Source: Hyphomicrobiales bacterium (GTDB lineage: Bacteria; Pseudomonadota; Alphaproteobacteria; Rhizobiales; Devosiaceae). From it: 7,797 nt of DNA. Where the stretch lies: the NCBI GenBank assembly GCA_028290345.1, contig JAQGKB010000073.1, forward strand, positions 1 to 7,797. Reading direction: 5' to 3'. The stretch's first letter is position 1, and each line of letters begins with the position of its first letter. Of the stretch, positions 6,155 through 7,797 are shown in pieces. The notes under the pieces were generated by a model that searched no databases, was not told the DNA's origin, and saw nothing but the letters and a program-made list of their open reading frames with translations. The position numbers were made by a program, and so were the translations under genes.

Positions 6155-7006
6155 ATGAAAATCAGCATCCGCCACCAATTGAGTTTTGCAGTGGGCCACG
6201 GCAATGCCCACGCCGTTCAGCATATTTTGCTGACACCGCTCGATGGCCCGACGCAAAAGGTGCTGCGATGGTCAATCGAGCTGGACGGAATGGATCGGGC
6301 GGCGCGGATCTTCGACGCGTTCGGCAATTCAGCGCAACTGGTCAGCCAGATTCGGCCGCAAGGCGATCTGGTGGTGACCGTTGAGGGAATCGTCGAGACC
6401 GTAGACAGGCACGGCGTCGTTGGCCGTCTGCCGCGCGATCCGATGCCTGCATTGTTTCGGCGCACTACTCCGCTGACCCAATCGGACCTCGCGATCCATG
6501 AGCCGCTTCGCGACGGTGCACGGAAAGGCGGCAACAGGATCGAACTGCTGCACCGGCTGATGGGCCGGATCGGCGAGGCCTACGGCATTGGCGCCGACGA
6601 CGAGGAGGCCCACGAACCAGCGGCGCAAACCCAAGCGCAGAGCCAATCCAGCGGCGGCGAACAATCGCAGGAACAGGATGCGGGCGTTAAGCCCGAGGCG
6701 GATGCCACCACGGTGACCCACGCCTTCATCGGGGCCTGCCGTGCGCTCGAAATCCCTGCCCGTTTCATCACCGGCTACCTTGCCGAATCCGAGGATGGCC
6801 CGGCGGCGTTCCATGCCTGGGCCGAGGCCTATGATGACGGCCTGGGCTGGATCGGTTTCGACAGCATGCTCGGCATCTGCCCGACCGATCGGCATGTACG
6901 CGTGGCGTCCGGGCTCGATGCGCTGTCGTGCACGCCAGTGCGCACGGTGCCTGATCTCGGCACGCCGCAGGCCCACGGGCTCAGTGTCGAGGCTGTGGCG
7001 CAGTAG
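6155..7006 (+). CDS. Transglutaminase-like protein lacking the catalytic cysteine
   Basis: A 283-residue protein of the bacterial transglutaminase-like family. The N-terminal beta domain (about 1-90) has the expected form, with LLTPLDGPTQKVLRWSIELDG at 25-45. A helical part and a Gln/Ser/Glu-rich linker (about 148-183) lead to the core domain. The active-site helix reads DATTVTHAFIGACRALEIPAR (183-203). Family members have GVCQD(H/F)xH here, so the nucleophile Cys maps to Ala184, and the first Cys in the protein is Cys195, deep in the helix. The other triad residues are kept: His220 in FHAWAEAY and Asp236 in WIGFD. The conserved tail PTDRHVRVASGLDALSCTPVR (243-263) is also present. It is therefore probably not a transglutaminase or protease, but a binding or scaffold partner of the ATP-grasp and alpha-E proteins. 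No signal peptide is seen. The ATG at 6155 has only a weak ribosome binding site. Family is sure; loss of activity is inferred. Confidence 0.9.
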   Translation: MKISIRHQLSFAVGHGNAHAVQHILLTPLDGPTQKVLRWSIELDGMDRAARIFDAFGNSAQLVSQIRPQGDLVVTVEGIVETVDRHGVVGRLPRDPMPALFRRTTPLTQSDLAIHEPLRDGARKGGNRIELLHRLMGRIGEAYGIGADDEEAHEPAAQTQAQSQSSGGEQSQEQDAGVKPEADATTVTHAFIGACRALEIPARFITGYLAESEDGPAAFHAWAEAYDDGLGWIGFDSMLGICPTDRHVRVASGLDALSCTPVRTVPDLGTPQAHGLSVEAVAQ

Positions 7007-7797
7007 TCAGCCCAGGAAGGTCAGCCAGAACGATATCGTCAGCACCGACAGGACAGTCGAAATCAGCACGCTATTGGCGGCGACGTTGATGTTGCGATTG
7101 TAATAGGTGGCAAAGACATAGGCGTTGATGCCGGTAGGCATAGCTGCCAGCATCACGCCGTAGCGGGCGATCGCCGGATCGACATGCAGCACCGGCACGA
7201 TCAGCACCCAGGCGATTAGCGGATGCACGACCAGCTTGAACAGCGACATGACCAGCGATTGCAGCCAGTTTTCCGACAGCTTGTACTCGTTGAGCGCGCC
7301 GCCGAGGCCGAACAGCGCTGCCGGCAGCACGGCGGCCGACATCATGTCCACGAAGGCCTGCGCAGGCTCGATCAGCTTCAGGCCCGTCAAATTGCCGGCG
7401 ATGCCGAGCCCGATGCCCCAGAGCAGCGGATTCTTGAACACGCGCAGGGCGGCGATGAGGATGGTCTTGCTCAGGCTGGCGCCCTCGCGGCGGGCCAGTT
7501 CCATGATCAGCATGCCGCCGGTGATCAGCAGCGTCGAATGGAAGGTGATGATCGAATAAACCACCGACATGGCTGGAGCGCCATAAGCGCGCTGGATGAT
7601 CGGGATGCCCACCAGCACCGTATTGGTGAACATGGCCGAGAACCCGGCAACGACGCCTTCCGGCTTGGTGGTCTTGAACAGGCGCACCGCCAGGAACAGG
7701 CCGACAAACATTGAAGTCAACGCGCCGACATAAAATGGCGCTATGATGGAAGGGTTGTACGCTGTCTTGAAATCGGCGGTCAGCATCGCTTCGAACA
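7007..7797 (-). CDS. AEC (auxin efflux carrier) family transporter, N-terminus outside the window
   Basis: An inner-membrane permease of the AEC family, whose bacterial members include putative malonate/malate transporters and many of unknown substrate. The frame is open to the right edge, so the ATG at 7786-7784 is probably an internal Met (preceded by ...FEA), and about 50-60 N-terminal residues with the first membrane segments are missing. Counting from that Met, hydrophobic segments lie roughly at 12-36, 46-66, 74-96, 108-132, 148-164, 174-200, 206-228 and 236-258. Family features are the conserved FTNTVLVGIPI (53-63), FKNPLLWGIGLG (117-128) and PTGINAYVFATYYN (217-230). The TGA stop at 7009-7007 directly abuts the stop of the convergent transglutaminase-like gene. 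The substrate cannot be told from sequence. Confidence 0.9.
   Translation of the reverse strand, partial: FEAMLTADFKTAYNPSIIAPFYVGALTSMFVGLFLAVRLFKTTKPEGVVAGFSAMFTNTVLVGIPIIQRAYGAPAMSVVYSIITFHSTLLITGGMLIMELARREGASLSKTILIAALRVFKNPLLWGIGLGIAGNLTGLKLIEPAQAFVDMMSAAVLPAALFGLGGALNEYKLSENWLQSLVMSLFKLVVHPLIAWVLIVPVLHVDPAIARYGVMLAAMPTGINAYVFATYYNRNINVAANSVLISTVLSVLTISFWLTFLG

Noticed and set aside
4987..6204. 405-codon open frame on the - strand opposite the alpha-E gene
   Set aside because: It lies antisense to a clear family gene, its protein resembles no family I know, and long antisense frames are expected from GC-rich codon bias.

Overview
The window looks like a high-GC alphaproteobacterial chromosome, most likely from a Rhizobiales/Hyphomicrobiales relative such as Devosia or Mesorhizobium. 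This is inferred from three things: the GC-rich codon use, an AglA-like GH13 alpha-glucosidase, and the CCCTCCCC-N5-GGGGAGGG intergenic palindromes common in that order. The genus is a guess. No mobile element, tRNA, rRNA or CRISPR array was seen.

Layout, left to right. (1) The C-terminal half of an M19 (renal-dipeptidase type) dipeptidase on the + strand enters from the left edge and ends at 508, with a probable intrinsic terminator behind it. (2) Convergent to it, on the - strand, is a complete GH13 alpha-glucosidase (609-2282). (3) A 349-bp gap (2283-2631) holds three copies of a GC-rich palindrome, two of them forming an exact 24-bp inverted pair. (4) A complete NAD(P)-dependent D-2-hydroxyacid dehydrogenase of the glyoxylate/hydroxypyruvate reductase type lies on the - strand (2632-3561). 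(5) A 204-bp divergent gap leads to a compact + strand operon: circularly permuted ATP-grasp protein (3766-5187), alpha-E protein (5188-6132) and transglutaminase-like protein (6155-7006). (6) The 3' part of an AEC-family transporter gene lies on the - strand (7007 to the right edge), its stop codon directly abutting that of the transglutaminase-like gene.

The three-gene operon is the most interesting part. ATP-grasp, alpha-E and transglutaminase-like genes are a recurrent bacterial neighbourhood that comparative genomics has proposed to make or attach a peptide-like tag, often near a proteasome-like Anbu peptidase. Here the transglutaminase-like member has no cysteine at the catalytic position (Ala184 by motif alignment), and none anywhere before residue 195. 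The His and Asp of the usual triad remain. A Gln/Ser/Glu-rich linker sits just before the missing nucleophile. It therefore looks like a non-catalytic member of the system, perhaps a binding or scaffold subunit. No active transglutaminase or Anbu gene is visible in the window.

The flanking genes (dipeptidase, alpha-glucosidase, hydroxyacid dehydrogenase, AEC transporter) look like ordinary metabolic functions with no evident link to the operon.
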